Origin: Deltaproteobacteria bacterium
GTDB lineage: Bacteria; Myxococcota_A; Polyangia; Polyangiales; Ga0077539
Assembly (NCBI GenBank): GCA_016704445.1
Contig: JADJAE010000019.1
Coordinates: 1 to 64,000 of the forward strand
Length of the DNA stretch: 64,000 bases
Direction: 5' to 3'
The position numbers and the translations under genes are program-made. Positions 8,941 through 17,830 of the stretch are shown here, piece after piece; the stretch's first letter is position 1, and each line of letters starts with the position of its first letter. The notes beneath the pieces were generated by a model. It had not been told where the DNA came from, searched no databases, and saw nothing but the letters and a program-made list of their open reading frames with translations.

Positions 8941-9726
8941 TCACCGAGAGAAGAGTTCCAGCTGCGGCGGCCCCACGGGCTCTGCGCCGAGGCTGGTCAC
9001 CCCGAACTGCGACGACACCAGCAGGGTCGCGGGGTGATCGCAGAGGGCCTCGGCGGCGGAGGCTCGCGCGAGCTCGGGGGTGTTGTTGGTCTGCGACAGA
9101 TGCATCAGCACGACGGTGCGCACGCCGCGGTCGAGGCTTCGCAGGAGCCCGTGGGTCTGGGCGTTGGAGAGGTGGCCGTGGCCGCCGGAGACGCGGCGCT
9201 TCAGGTGGTAGGGGTAGGGGCCCGACCAGAGCATCTCGTGGTCGTGGTTGGACTCGATCAGCACGGTGTCACACCCCGCGAGGTGATCGAGCAGCCCGGG
9301 CGGAACCTCCCCCAGGTCGGTGGCGATCGCCGCGGCCTCGCCGCCGTGCTCGAAGCGCAGCGAGACCTGCGGCGCGTCGTGGGGGACGGTCAGCGCGGTG
9401 ACGGCGATGTCGCCGATGGAGAAGGGCGCGCGGGGGCCGAAGACGCGCGGGGTGCGGCGCCCTCCGAGGCGGACGCTGCGGCGCGTGGCCTCGCTGACAT
9501 AGAGGGGAGCCTGGAAGTGCTCGGAGAGCTCGGCGGCGTGGCGGCAGTGGTCGCCGTGGGCGTGCGTGACGATGATCGCGTTGGGCTTCACCGAGAGGTG
9601 CGCGCGGGTGAGCTGCCGCTGGAGGGTGGCGAGGGGGAGGCCGGCGTCGACGAGCAGGCGGGTCGATCCGGCTTCGATGAGCATGGCGTTGCCGCCTGAT
9701 CCGCTGGCAAGGACGGTCACTCGCAC
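8941..9726 (-). CDS. MBL-fold metallo-hydrolase, WalJ/YycJ-like
   Basis: The likely start is GTG 9726 (VRVTVLASGSGGNAML), which fits the family N-terminus; a TTG further up at 9747 is less likely. The product is about 261 aa. The metal-binding signature THAHGDHC lies near residue 60, with later ligands in DLGE and ESNHD and a C-terminal MHLS. The family are beta-lactamase-fold hydrolases related to YycJ/WalJ, which act on nucleic acid or link cell-wall control to replication in Firmicutes. The substrate here is unknown. It stands alone between the IS and the divergent prepilin. Confidence 0.8.
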   Translation of the reverse strand: MRVTVLASGSGGNAMLIEAGSTRLLVDAGLPLATLQRQLTRAHLSVKPNAIIVTHAHGDHCRHAAELSEHFQAPLYVSEATRRSVRLGGRRTPRVFGPRAPFSIGDIAVTALTVPHDAPQVSLRFEHGGEAAAIATDLGEVPPGLLDHLAGCDTVLIESNHDHEMLWSGPYPYHLKRRVSGGHGHLSNAQTHGLLRSLDRGVRTVVLMHLSQTNNTPELARASAAEALCDHPATLLVSSQFGVTSLGAEPVGPPQLELFSR

Positions 9727-9846
9727 GATGCGGCACTGTAGCGGCAAGGTGACGGCCGGGCCACGTCTCGCCGACCGCGGGGCTGTCGGGTCTTGTGCAT
9801 CGCCAGGGTGTAGGCGATAGAGCTTGTCCGACGAGGAGGGGCTTAC

Positions 9847-10368
9847 ATGACCCTACGGCTGGCTCGGCGGTATCGATGGGGCTTCACGCTGGTGGAGCTG
9901 ATGATCGTGGTGATGATCCTCGGTCTGCTCGCGGCGATCTCGATCCCCTCGTACACGCGCTATGTGAAGCGCACCAAGACGAGCGAGGCGGTGGGTAACA
10001 TCCGGGCCATCTACCAGGGCCAGATGACCTACTTCCAGCGGAGCATCGAGGTCGGCACGGGGCAGCGCTTCGCCTCGGCGGCCACGTACACGCCCGACAG
10101 CAACCCCGGCTCGTCGAAGTACCCCGCGCGCCCCACCCTCTGGACCGCCGACCCGCAGTGGGCGGCGATCGGCTTCTCGCTCGAGCAGCCCCATTACTAC
10201 GCCTACGCGTCGTACACGGCGGGCTCCGGGGAGGGGGCGTACTTCTACTCCCGGGCGATCGGCGACCTCGACGGCGACGACATCGAGTCGACCTTCTCCG
10301 TCACGGGCACGGTGGCGTCCGGAGAGCTACGGCGCGACCGGATGATCGTGACGCGAGAGCTGGAGTGA
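9847..10368 (+). CDS. Type IV prepilin-like protein
   Basis: A 173-aa protein with a strong AGGAGG-type ribosome site just before ATG 9847. The short leader ends at Gly, followed by FTLVELMIVVMILGLLAAIS. This is the class III signal cleaved and N-methylated by prepilin peptidase PilD, with the conserved Glu at +5. A C-terminal globular domain rich in Tyr follows, without an obvious Cys pair. It may be a pilin or a minor pseudopilin of a type IV pilus or type II secretion system. No other pilus genes are in the window, so it is an orphan or a dispersed minor pilin. Confidence 0.85.
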   Translation: MTLRLARRYRWGFTLVELMIVVMILGLLAAISIPSYTRYVKRTKTSEAVGNIRAIYQGQMTYFQRSIEVGTGQRFASAATYTPDSNPGSSKYPARPTLWTADPQWAAIGFSLEQPHYYAYASYTAGSGEGAYFYSRAIGDLDGDDIESTFSVTGTVASGELRRDRMIVTRELE

Positions 10369-10410
10369 TCGGGGAGCGGTAGGGGGGAGGGGGAGCGGAG
10401 GGGACTCCGA

Positions 10411-10656
10411 TCAGCAGTGATCGGGGCTGACGCAGGTGCCGTTGGCGGCGGTGCACGCCCCGGTGTCGCGCCAGGAGTACTGCCAGCCGTGGGACCAGAC
10501 CCGGCAGCAACAGAGCGGGGGAGTGGGGCCGGGGGCGGGCTGCTGGAGCGCGACCGGCGGAGCCACCGGAGGCGCGGGAGCGCGGTCTTGTGCGACGGCC
10601 AGCGGAGATGCGGCGAGGCTGACAGCGAACATGAGACCAGAGAGACGCTGCATCAT
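10411..10656 (-). CDS. Small secreted Cys-rich protein
   Basis: An 81-aa protein with a good ribosome site (GGAGG) before ATG 10656. Residues 1-23 form a clear signal peptide ending AVAQ, with no lipobox. A Pro/Ala linker and a short Cys-rich end follow: LCCCRVWSHGWQYSWRDTG, then two more CxxxxxC-like steps to the last residue, Cys. Three consecutive Cys plus three others give six Cys in about 35 residues. It is probably a disulphide-bonded or metal-binding periplasmic peptide. No family recognised. Confidence 0.65.
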   Translation of the reverse strand: MMQRLSGLMFAVSLAASPLAVAQDRAPAPPVAPPVALQQPAPGPTPPLCCCRVWSHGWQYSWRDTGACTAANGTCVSPDHC

Positions 10657-10837
10657 GGAGGCCTCCTTCTCGGCGACGAGCCGGAACCCAGCATAGCACC
10701 GGGGAGCCGGTCACCCGTGCGGAGGTCAAGAACCCTCGTGCGGGCACTGACGATCCGTGGGCGGGTGAGGTACGGGAGGGGCCCCTGCGGGATTCATCCG
10801 ATGGCCGCTTGAGGGGGAAAGAAGGAGCGTCGAGTCG

Positions 10838-11296
10838 ATGACCGCGAAGCAGAAGGTGTTGGACCCGGCCATGCGGGGAGAGATCGAGCGCTTCTTCGCG
10901 GAGGAGATCCCCTTCAACCGCTACCTCGGGCTGCGGCTGGTTTCGCTGGAGCGGGGCGTCGCCACGCTGCTGCTGCCCTTCAAGCCCGAGCTGGTGGGCG
11001 ACCCCATGCGCCCGGCGCTCCACGGCGGGGTGATCGCGGCGGCGCTCGACACCGCGGTCGGGGGCGCGGCGGTGTTCAGCGAGCTGGGGGTGGGCGATCG
11101 GGTGTCGACCGTGGACATCCGCGTCGACTACCTCCGCCCCGGCCGACTGGAGGATCTCTACGCCGAGGCGACCATCAAGCGCGTGGGCAACCGCATGGGG
11201 GTGACGGCGATACGGGCGTTTCACGAGAGCGACCCGGAGCAGTCGGTGGCCGAGGCGATGGCGGTCTACAACATCCGCCGCGTGCAGGACCGATGA
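10838..11296 (+). CDS. PaaI-type hotdog thioesterase
   Basis: A 152-aa protein from ATG 10838. The central signature PALHGGVIAAALDTAVGGAA is that of the PaaI/YbgC-like hotdog acyl-CoA thioesterases, which hydrolyse acyl-CoA in the cytoplasm. The second strand set (VSTVDIRVDYLRPG, then MGVTAIRAF) completes the single-domain fold at typical length. The stop overlaps the tadA start by four bases (ATGA), so the two genes are translationally coupled. The link between them is probably only co-expression. The substrate is unknown. Confidence 0.85.
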   Translation: MTAKQKVLDPAMRGEIERFFAEEIPFNRYLGLRLVSLERGVATLLLPFKPELVGDPMRPALHGGVIAAALDTAVGGAAVFSELGVGDRVSTVDIRVDYLRPGRLEDLYAEATIKRVGNRMGVTAIRAFHESDPEQSVAEAMAVYNIRRVQDR

Positions 11297-11787
11297 GCGA
11301 CCCCACCGACGAGGCGACGCACCGACGCTGGATGCTGGAGGCACTGAGCCTGGCCGAGAGAGCGGCCGCGGCGGGGGAGGTCCCGGTGGGCTGCGTGCTG
11401 GTGTCGGCGGAGGGGGTGAGCCTCGCGAGGGCCCACAACCTCCGCGAGGCGCTCGAAGACCCGACCGCACACGCGGAGGTGCTGGCGATGCGCTCCGCCG
11501 CCGCCGACCTGGGAACCTGGCGCCTGGAGGGCGTCACGGCCTACGTGACGCTGGAGCCCTGCGTGATGTGCGCCGGGGCCTTCGTCAACGCGCGCATCGG
11601 GCGGGTGGTCTACGGCTGCGACGATCCGAAGGCGGGCGCGGTCTCGACGCTCTACCAGCTGCACCAGGACGCCCGGCTCAACCATCGCTACCCCGTGCTC
11701 GGCGGCGTCGAGGCAGGGGCGTGCGCGGAGGTGCTCCGAACATTCTTCCGTGCACGACGGAAGGGTTCTGCGTTGACAGGGGGGTAG
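11293..11787 (+). CDS. tadA: tRNA adenosine(34) deaminase TadA
   Basis: A 164-aa cytidine-deaminase-fold protein. It has the zinc and catalytic signature HAE at residues 60-62 and PCVMC at 89-93, plus the family strand GRVVYGCDDPKAGAV. TadA converts A34 to inosine in tRNA-Arg(ACG). It overlaps the upstream thioesterase by four bases and is followed within 25 bp by two tRNA-Ser genes. Length and motifs are normal for the family. Confidence 0.92.
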   Translation: MSDPTDEATHRRWMLEALSLAERAAAAGEVPVGCVLVSAEGVSLARAHNLREALEDPTAHAEVLAMRSAAADLGTWRLEGVTAYVTLEPCVMCAGAFVNARIGRVVYGCDDPKAGAVSTLYQLHQDARLNHRYPVLGGVEAGACAEVLRTFFRARRKGSALTGG

Positions 11788-11809
11788 GCCTTTGCGTAGG
11801 TTTCGCGAC

Positions 11810-11894
11810 GGAGAGCTGTCCGAGTGGTCGATGGTGCCTGACTCGAAATCAGGTGTACCGAAAGGTACCAAGGGTTCGAATCCCTTGCTCTCCG
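11810..11894 (+). tRNA. tRNA-Ser(CGA)
   Basis: The acceptor GGAGAGC (11810-11816) pairs with GCTCTCC (11887-11893), with discriminator G at 11894. The anticodon stem-loop CCTGA-CTCGAAA-TCAGG gives anticodon CGA, reading UCG. The long variable arm (GTACCGAAAGGTAC) is typical of class II tRNA-Ser, and the T-arm GGTTCGAATCC is canonical. CCA is not encoded. Confidence 0.95.
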
Positions 11895-11945
11895 CCCGAA
11901 AGAGTTGAAGTCCCGGTGTTGGCGCGACGGCGCGCGCAACACAAG

Positions 11946-12034
<89 letters not shown>

Positions 12035-12115
12035 AGATGATGCTCTCCACGCCGTCTTACCCCCTCAGGTAAAAACGGTGTGGTGCGCGCGCTCGCGCCA
12101 GTTCATGGAGGATCC

Positions 12116-14005
12116 ATGACCGCTGCGCTGAGCGAAGAACAGCACCGGCTCGTCGAGCACATCGAGCACCTCATAGCCTCGGCGGCGCTTACGAGCCCGA
12201 GCGACACCCCACCCCCAGTGGCCTGGATGCAGGTCGAGACCCGAGGTCGCGTGCGCGACCTGCTCCTCGGGTGGCGCACCGAGCTCGAAGGCGGGGTGAC
12301 GGTGCTGCACTGGCGGACCGCTCCGCTCGCGTCGGTGTTCTTCTCGACGCGCGAGGGCGAGGACTACGAGCTCGACGTCGACGGCCGCACCCTCGAAGGC
12401 ACCGTCCGCGCCCGCGCCCTGCTCGACGTCTCCGCGGGATCGCTCGTCGAGGTTCTCACCGCCGACGCCGTGCTCTCCCGGCGGGGCGGCGGCCCATGGC
12501 GGCGAGAGGGCGATCCTCCTCCGTCGCTGCTTCAGCCGCGCCCGATGGGGGCGCTGCGCGCGCCGTCGCCCTTCACCCTCGACGCGCTCGACGCCGAGCA
12601 GCGGCGGGCGGTGGAACTCCCGCGCCGCCGGGCGCTGCTGGTGCTGGGCGAGGCGGGCTGCGGGAAGACCACCGTGGCGCTCCACCGGGTGGCGGCGCTT
12701 CAGGCGAGGGCGGAGTGCTCGGGGCGCACCTTCCGCGCGCTGGTGCTGGTGCCGGTGGAGGGGCTGCAGCGCCTCTCGACGACGCTGCTGGAGCGCCTCG
12801 GCGCGAAGGACGTCGAGGTGAAGAGCTACGAGCGCTGGGCGGCGGTGCAGGCGCGGCGGGCCTTCCCGGGGCTGCCGCGAAGGGAGAGCCACGGCGCGCC
12901 CGCGGCGGTCACCCGGCTCAAGCGTCACCCCGCGCTGCGGCAGGCGCTGGCCGAGGTGGCCTCGCGCCCCGACCGCCCCCGGGGCGCCACGGCCAACCGC
13001 GAGGATCTCCAGCACCTCTTCGGAGAGCGGCTGCTGATGGAGCGCGTCGCGTCGTCGTCCCGAGGAGCGGTCTCCGAGCACGCCGTCGCCCAGGTGCTGG
13101 AGCACACCAACGTGCAGTTCACGGACACCACCGAGGACTCGCATCGCCACGTGGACGCCGACCGGCTCGCTACCGTCGACGGGCTCCGCATCGACGCCGG
13201 GACGCCCTTCGAGGACGCCGGGGCCATCGACCCGGAGGACTACGCCGTGCTCTTCGCGCTGGCCGAGCTGCGAGCGACGCCCGGCGACGCGGCGCCCTCG
13301 CCAGGGGCCTACGACTGCGTGGTGCTCGACGAGACCCAGGAGTTCGCTCCGCTCGAGCTCGCGCTCATCGGCCGGGCGCTGCGCCCCGGAGGCACGCTCA
13401 TCGTCGCGGGCGACGAGGGACAGCAGGTCGATCCGACGGCGTATTTCCCCGGGTGGGACGGGGCGATGCGAGAGCTCGGCGCGGAGTCCTGGGAGGCCGT
13501 GCGGCTCGCGGTGAGCTACCGCTGCCCTCCGGCGGTGACCGCGCTCGCGAGGGCGGTGCTGCGCGGCGAAGGGGTCGCGGAGCCCGACGCGGCGGTGAGG
13601 GCGTGGCGGGCGAGGAGCCTCTTCCACCTGGTGGCGGCGCTGCTCGACGGGGTGCGCTCGCTGCGGGAGACCGACCCCGAGGCCACCGTGGCGGTGGTGT
13701 GCCGCACGCCGGAGTCGGCGGCCCGCATGGCCGCGCTGCTGACCCGGGGCGACGACCGGGTGAGGCTGGTGAGGGGCGGGGATTTCTCCTTCGCGGCGGG
13801 CGTCGAGGTGAGCTGCGTGCAGGAGGTGAAGGGGCTCGAGTTCGACCACGTCGTGGTGCCCGACTGCGACCTCGGCGCGTACCCCGAAGGGGCCGAGGCG
13901 AGGCGGGCCCTCTACGTGGCCATGACCCGGGCGTCGTACCAGCTCGTGCTGGGCACCGTGGCCACCTGGAGCCCGATTCTTCGGGGCGTGGAGGGAATCG
14001 ACTAA
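12116..14005 (+). CDS. UvrD/HelD-like superfamily 1 helicase
   Basis: A 629-aa protein. ATG 12116 has GGAGGATCC directly upstream; an earlier GTG-type start at 12080 is less likely. The N-terminal region has the HelD-like WRTAPLASVFF segment. Walker A is GEAGCGKTT (178-186), Walker B is VVLDETQEF (near residue 400), a helicase motif is SYRCPPAV, and the C-terminal motif is YVAMTRA. SF1 helicases of this kind either unwind DNA in repair or, as HelD does, remove stalled RNA polymerase. It is shorter than Bacillus HelD, so the exact role is open. Its 3' end overlaps the convergent thioesterase by four bases. Confidence 0.8.
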   Translation: MTAALSEEQHRLVEHIEHLIASAALTSPSDTPPPVAWMQVETRGRVRDLLLGWRTELEGGVTVLHWRTAPLASVFFSTREGEDYELDVDGRTLEGTVRARALLDVSAGSLVEVLTADAVLSRRGGGPWRREGDPPPSLLQPRPMGALRAPSPFTLDALDAEQRRAVELPRRRALLVLGEAGCGKTTVALHRVAALQARAECSGRTFRALVLVPVEGLQRLSTTLLERLGAKDVEVKSYERWAAVQARRAFPGLPRRESHGAPAAVTRLKRHPALRQALAEVASRPDRPRGATANREDLQHLFGERLLMERVASSSRGAVSEHAVAQVLEHTNVQFTDTTEDSHRHVDADRLATVDGLRIDAGTPFEDAGAIDPEDYAVLFALAELRATPGDAAPSPGAYDCVVLDETQEFAPLELALIGRALRPGGTLIVAGDEGQQVDPTAYFPGWDGAMRELGAESWEAVRLAVSYRCPPAVTALARAVLRGEGVAEPDAAVRAWRARSLFHLVAALLDGVRSLRETDPEATVAVVCRTPESAARMAALLTRGDDRVRLVRGGDFSFAAGVEVSCVQEVKGLEFDHVVVPDCDLGAYPEGAEARRALYVAMTRASYQLVLGTVATWSPILRGVEGID

Positions 14006-14466
14006 CGGAGCGCGGACTTCACCACGACGGTCTCTCCGGCGACGGCGACGTCGGACTCCAGCGCCAGGAGGCGCACCCGCCCGGTCGCCACGGTGCGTCC
14101 CTCCGGGTCGGTCACCGTGGCCTCCCAGACCTGCGTGCGGCGGCCGCGGGTGATGGGACGAGCGGTCGCCCGGAGCGTGCCCTCGCGCACCGCCCGGATG
14201 AACGAGGTGTGGTTCTCCAGGCCGACGATGGACTGCCCCCGAGAGGCCGCGTTGAGCGCCGCGCCCACCGAGGCGAGGGTCTCGATGACCCCCGAGTGCA
14301 CGCCTCCATGGACGATGCCGTAGGCCTGGAGGTGCTGCGGACCGACGGTCCACTCGGCGGTCACCTCGTCGAGCGTGGCGCGCACGTAGCGAAGCTCCAT
14401 GGCGGAGTTCCAGCCGTCGCGCTGGGCGTTGAGCATCGGGGCGAAGTCTTCGGTGGGGTCGCTCAT
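14002..14466 (-). CDS. PaaI-family hotdog thioesterase
   Basis: A 154-aa protein from ATG 14466 with the PaaI-like signature YGIVHGGVHSGVIETLASVG and the following helix typical of hotdog acyl-CoA thioesterases. The second half (TSFIRAVREGTLRATARPI, then TQVWEATVTDPEGR) matches the family core. It is a distinct paralogue of the thioesterase at 10838. It converges on the helicase gene with a four-base 3' overlap. The substrate is unknown; phenylacetyl-CoA or other aryl-CoA esters are typical for the family. Confidence 0.85.
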   Translation of the reverse strand: MSDPTEDFAPMLNAQRDGWNSAMELRYVRATLDEVTAEWTVGPQHLQAYGIVHGGVHSGVIETLASVGAALNAASRGQSIVGLENHTSFIRAVREGTLRATARPITRGRRTQVWEATVTDPEGRTVATGRVRLLALESDVAVAGETVVVKSALR

Positions 14467-14509
14467 AGGTGCCGCGGATCATTCCCGACGAGCCCTCGCA
14501 CCGCCAATC

Positions 14510-16051
14510 CTATCGACGCGTCGGCGGCGCGAAGCCCTCCATGATCCTCGCGGCGGCGCGGGGCATCTGGTTGCGCTGGGCGTACCCTGCGACGGCGTTG
14601 CGCCAGTCGAACTGCGGCCGGTCGATGCGCAGCAGCCCGTGCATCCGACGCACCCGCTCCGCCGCCGGGAGCGTCTCCTCGGCCTCGATGGCCGGGTGCT
14701 CCCACTCGCCGGGAAAGCGCCGGATCGCCTCGTAGGCCAGCGCCGCGTGCCACGCCGCCTCGTCGACCTCGCCGCGGCTCTCCAGCAGGCCCGCGTAGCG
14801 GTAGTGGTTGTGCGCCGACGCCGGGCAGGCCGCGACCGAGTGGGCGTAGAGCGTCGGGTCGTCGCGCCATCGGGTCGAGAGGTACGCGCCGGTCGCCACG
14901 TGCACGGCCACGAGCATCCCCACCAGCGCGCGCCGCGCCCCGCCCGAGAGCCACCACGACAGCAGCGGAGGCGCGAGGGCCAGCGCCGCGAACCACGTCG
15001 GCGCCAGGAAGAACCGGTCGGCCATGGCCTCGGGCACCTTCCACGCGAGCCCGGTGAACATCGCGCCGGTGGCGCCCACGCAGAGCGCCCACGCGGGCCG
15101 CGAGGCGCGGAGCGCGCGGCGGCTGGACCAGAGCCCGAGCGCCAGCAGCGCGAGGCCCGCGGCGAAGGGCGCGGTGAGCGCGGTCGAGGGGCGCCAGAGC
15201 ATCGCGTACTTGCGCCCGGTGCAGAGGTCGAAGGGCGCCACCAGCAGCCGCGCGGCGCGGGCGAGGTACTCGACGGCGTACACCGCGCGCTGCCACGGAG
15301 CGGCCCCCGCGAGCACGTCGTCGGGGGCGAACCACCGGACGACGGTGCCGCTCGTGACGAGGCGGGCGGCGAGGTAGAGGGCGACCACGAGGGTCATCAC
15401 CGAGGTGCGGCGCCAGCCGTCGCGGGGGGTCTCCCCGTGCGGCGGAGTGAAGGAGAGCACTGCCGCGACGGCCACGAGGCTGAGGGCGCTCTCCTTGGAG
15501 AGCAGCGCGGCGGCGGTGGCGGCGGCGGTGACCCCGAGGCCCGCGAGGGTCGGTCGGGAGCGCAGCGCCACGAGGCCGAAGAGCAGCGCCAGGACGTCGG
15601 CGCGGCCCACGAGCGAGGCGACGTTCTCGACGTGCAGCGGCATCGCCGCGAAGAGGCACGCGGCGAGGAGCGCGGCGGGCGCCGGGAGGTGCGCCCGGGC
15701 GAAGCCGTGGGCCACCGTCAGCAGCGCCAGGAACCACCCGAGCGACGCGGCGTGCATGGGCCCCGGGGAGAGCCCGAAGAGGCGAGCATCGAGGGCGAAG
15801 GTGAGCGTGGTGAGCGGACGCCAGGAGGCCGGCGGGGTGCCGAGCGCGGCGCCCCAGAAGGTGCGGCTGAAGACCAGGGAGATCGGACCGTCGCCGTTGA
15901 CGCCGGGGTGCGTGGTGATGGCCCGTAGGTCGTCGAGCACGAAGCCGCCGCGGAGCCCGGGGAGGTGCGCGAGCAGCGCGATGGCCCACGGCAGCGCGTG
16001 CAGGCGAACGAGCGAGGCCAGGGATCCGGTCGAAGAGGGACGCTCGCTCAC
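14510..16051 (-). CDS. TMTC-like multi-pass membrane glycosyltransferase
   Basis: A 513-aa protein with about ten hydrophobic segments. The first periplasmic loop has FVLDDLRAI, with the acidic pair expected for GT-C enzymes. Later come the TMTC-type motifs HVENVASLVGRADVLAL and ALLSKESAL. The C-terminal 90 residues (HNHYRYAGLLESRGEVDEAA) resemble a single TPR. The family transfers sugars from polyprenyl-phosphate donors to proteins or lipids, with mannose for eukaryotic TMTCs; the bacterial substrate is unknown. The gene is monocistronic, facing the thioesterase on the same strand with a 43-bp gap. Confidence 0.7.
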   Translation of the reverse strand: MSERPSSTGSLASLVRLHALPWAIALLAHLPGLRGGFVLDDLRAITTHPGVNGDGPISLVFSRTFWGAALGTPPASWRPLTTLTFALDARLFGLSPGPMHAASLGWFLALLTVAHGFARAHLPAPAALLAACLFAAMPLHVENVASLVGRADVLALLFGLVALRSRPTLAGLGVTAAATAAALLSKESALSLVAVAAVLSFTPPHGETPRDGWRRTSVMTLVVALYLAARLVTSGTVVRWFAPDDVLAGAAPWQRAVYAVEYLARAARLLVAPFDLCTGRKYAMLWRPSTALTAPFAAGLALLALGLWSSRRALRASRPAWALCVGATGAMFTGLAWKVPEAMADRFFLAPTWFAALALAPPLLSWWLSGGARRALVGMLVAVHVATGAYLSTRWRDDPTLYAHSVAACPASAHNHYRYAGLLESRGEVDEAAWHAALAYEAIRRFPGEWEHPAIEAEETLPAAERVRRMHGLLRIDRPQFDWRNAVAGYAQRNQMPRAAARIMEGFAPPTRR

Positions 16052-16275
16052 GGAAGATCCGCGCGAAAGCTACCACGGTCGCGCGTGATGACCGCGCGCT
16101 TCGGGGGGGCGTCGAGGGTCGTCGCGATCGTTGTCGATCAGGCAACGTGGTGTTGCGGATTCACCGTCTGGTATCCGCCCTGGCAACGATGCAACTTCCT
16201 CCTCGCAGGGCGAACGGAGCATCCGAGGCGCCCGACGAAGCAAAGATCCCAACCATCCAACACGGAGCTAGATCC

Positions 16276-16809
16276 ATGAGCCTTTCCAAGTTCGTCATCG
16301 ACACCTCGCACTCGCACGCGTCGTTTTCCGTGCGTCACATGATGATCTCCAACGTGCGCGGGGAGTTCTCGAAGTTCAGCGGAGAGATCGGCTACGACCC
16401 GGAGCACCCGGAGAGCACCACGGCCTCGGTGACCATCGAGGTCGCCTCGGTGAACACCCGCGAGGAGAAGCGCGACGCGCACCTCCGCAGCGGTGACTTC
16501 TTCGATGCCGACAACCACCCCTCGATGACCTTCCAGTCGAAGAGCGCCCGCAAGAGCGGCGACGGCATCGTCCTGGTCGGCGACCTGACCATCCGCGGCG
16601 TGACCCACGAGGTCGCGCTCACCGTCGAGGAGATCACCCAGGAGGGCAAGGACCCGTGGGGCAACACCCGCCTCGGGGCCTCCGCGCACACCAAGATCAA
16701 GCGCTCGGACTTCGGCCTCACCTGGAACGCCGCGCTCGAAGCGGGCGGCGTGCTCGTGGGCGACGAGGTGAAGATCGCGCTCGAGGTCGAGGTCATCAAG
16801 CAGGCGTAG
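16276..16809 (+). CDS. YceI-family lipid-binding protein
   Basis: A 177-aa protein from ATG 16276, preceded by GGAG. The YceI lipocalin-like pattern is complete: FVIDTSHSHASFSVRHMM, a central strand set with EKRDAHLRSGDFFDADNHP, and the end RSDFGLTWNAALEAGGVLVG. YceI proteins bind polyisoprenoid or similar amphipathic molecules. No signal peptide is present from this start, so this copy is cytoplasmic, as in many bacteria. An earlier in-frame start at 16147 would only add low-complexity residues. Confidence 0.9.
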   Translation: MSLSKFVIDTSHSHASFSVRHMMISNVRGEFSKFSGEIGYDPEHPESTTASVTIEVASVNTREEKRDAHLRSGDFFDADNHPSMTFQSKSARKSGDGIVLVGDLTIRGVTHEVALTVEEITQEGKDPWGNTRLGASAHTKIKRSDFGLTWNAALEAGGVLVGDEVKIALEVEVIKQA

Positions 16810-16873
16810 TCATCTCCCCGCTCCCTCCCACCGCATCGCTTCTTCTCCTTCCCAGACGATCCCTACAGGACGG

Positions 16874-17830
16874 TCAGCGCGCGGCGAGGTGCTCGTCGAG
16901 CCAGCGCTCGATGTCGGACATCACCTGGTCGCGCTCTGGCTCGTGGATGAGGTCGTGCACGAGGCCGCGGTAGAGGATCAGCGTGCGGTCCCGGTGGCGG
17001 GCGCGGCGCACCAGCTCCGCGGTGCCTCGCGGGTCGGTGAGCCGGTCGACGGTGCCGTGCATCCCCAGCAGCGGGACGTCGAGGGTGTCGGCGCGCTCCC
17101 AGATGTGACCGATGGCGTCGATGAGCGCGGCGGCGGTGCGAGCCGGGCCGACGGAGTGGTAGACGAGCGGGTCGCTGCCCATCTCGCGGACCACCGCGGG
17201 GTCGCGAGAGAAGTCCTCGTCGGGGGTGTTCACCACCGGGAAGTTGGGCAGCATCGCGGCGGCGATGGGGGTGGCGGCGGCCTCGATGGGAGCGCGGTCG
17301 ACGCGCAGCGCTGGCGCCAGGGTGATGAGCCCGGCGAGCGCGGGGCGGCGCTCCAGGGTGTAGAGCGTGACGATCGCCCCGCCGACGGAGTGTCCCAGGA
17401 GAAACACCGGGAGGCCGGGCTCTCGCTGGCGCACCCGGGCCATGAAGATGTCGAGGTCGCCGGTGAGGTCGTCGAAGCTGTCGAGCGCCGCGCGGCGGCC
17501 GGAGGAGTGGCCGTGGCCGCGCATGTCGAAGGCGTGCACCGCGAAGCCGCGAGCGACGAGGCGGCGGGCGAACTCGCCGTAGCGGGAGCTGTGGTCCTTG
17601 AGGCCATGCATGGCGACGAGCACGGCGCGGGGAGGAGCCTCAGGGCGCCATGACTGCTCGAATAGCTCGACGCCCCCTCGGCCCTGGAAGGTGCCGGTGG
17701 CGTGGGTGACGCCGCCGGAGGGGGCGGTCGCAGCGAGCGGGCGCAGGGGCAGGTGGGCCGGGGCCGCGCAGCCGGCGAGGCCGAGGGCGGCGAGGGCGAG
17801 CGATGTCCAATGAAGCATCGGGAGGTTCAT
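16874..17830 (-). CDS. Alpha/beta-hydrolase lipoprotein (monoacylglycerol-lipase-like)
   Basis: A 318-aa protein from ATG 17830. The signal sequence LALAALGLAGC ends in a lipobox Cys (about residue 20), placing it in the envelope. The hydrolase fold is complete: oxyanion region MHGLKDHSSRYGEFA, nucleophile GHSVGG, acid in MHGTVDRLTDP and His in LVHDLIHE. The set matches the serine aminopeptidase S33/monoglyceride lipase group, so it probably cleaves lipid esters outside the cytoplasm. Its start overlaps the stop of the upstream barrel-like gene by four bases (ATGA), so the two are co-translated. Confidence 0.85.
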   Translation of the reverse strand: MNLPMLHWTSLALAALGLAGCAAPAHLPLRPLAATAPSGGVTHATGTFQGRGGVELFEQSWRPEAPPRAVLVAMHGLKDHSSRYGEFARRLVARGFAVHAFDMRGHGHSSGRRAALDSFDDLTGDLDIFMARVRQREPGLPVFLLGHSVGGAIVTLYTLERRPALAGLITLAPALRVDRAPIEAAATPIAAAMLPNFPVVNTPDEDFSRDPAVVREMGSDPLVYHSVGPARTAAALIDAIGHIWERADTLDVPLLGMHGTVDRLTDPRGTAELVRRARHRDRTLILYRGLVHDLIHEPERDQVMSDIERWLDEHLAAR

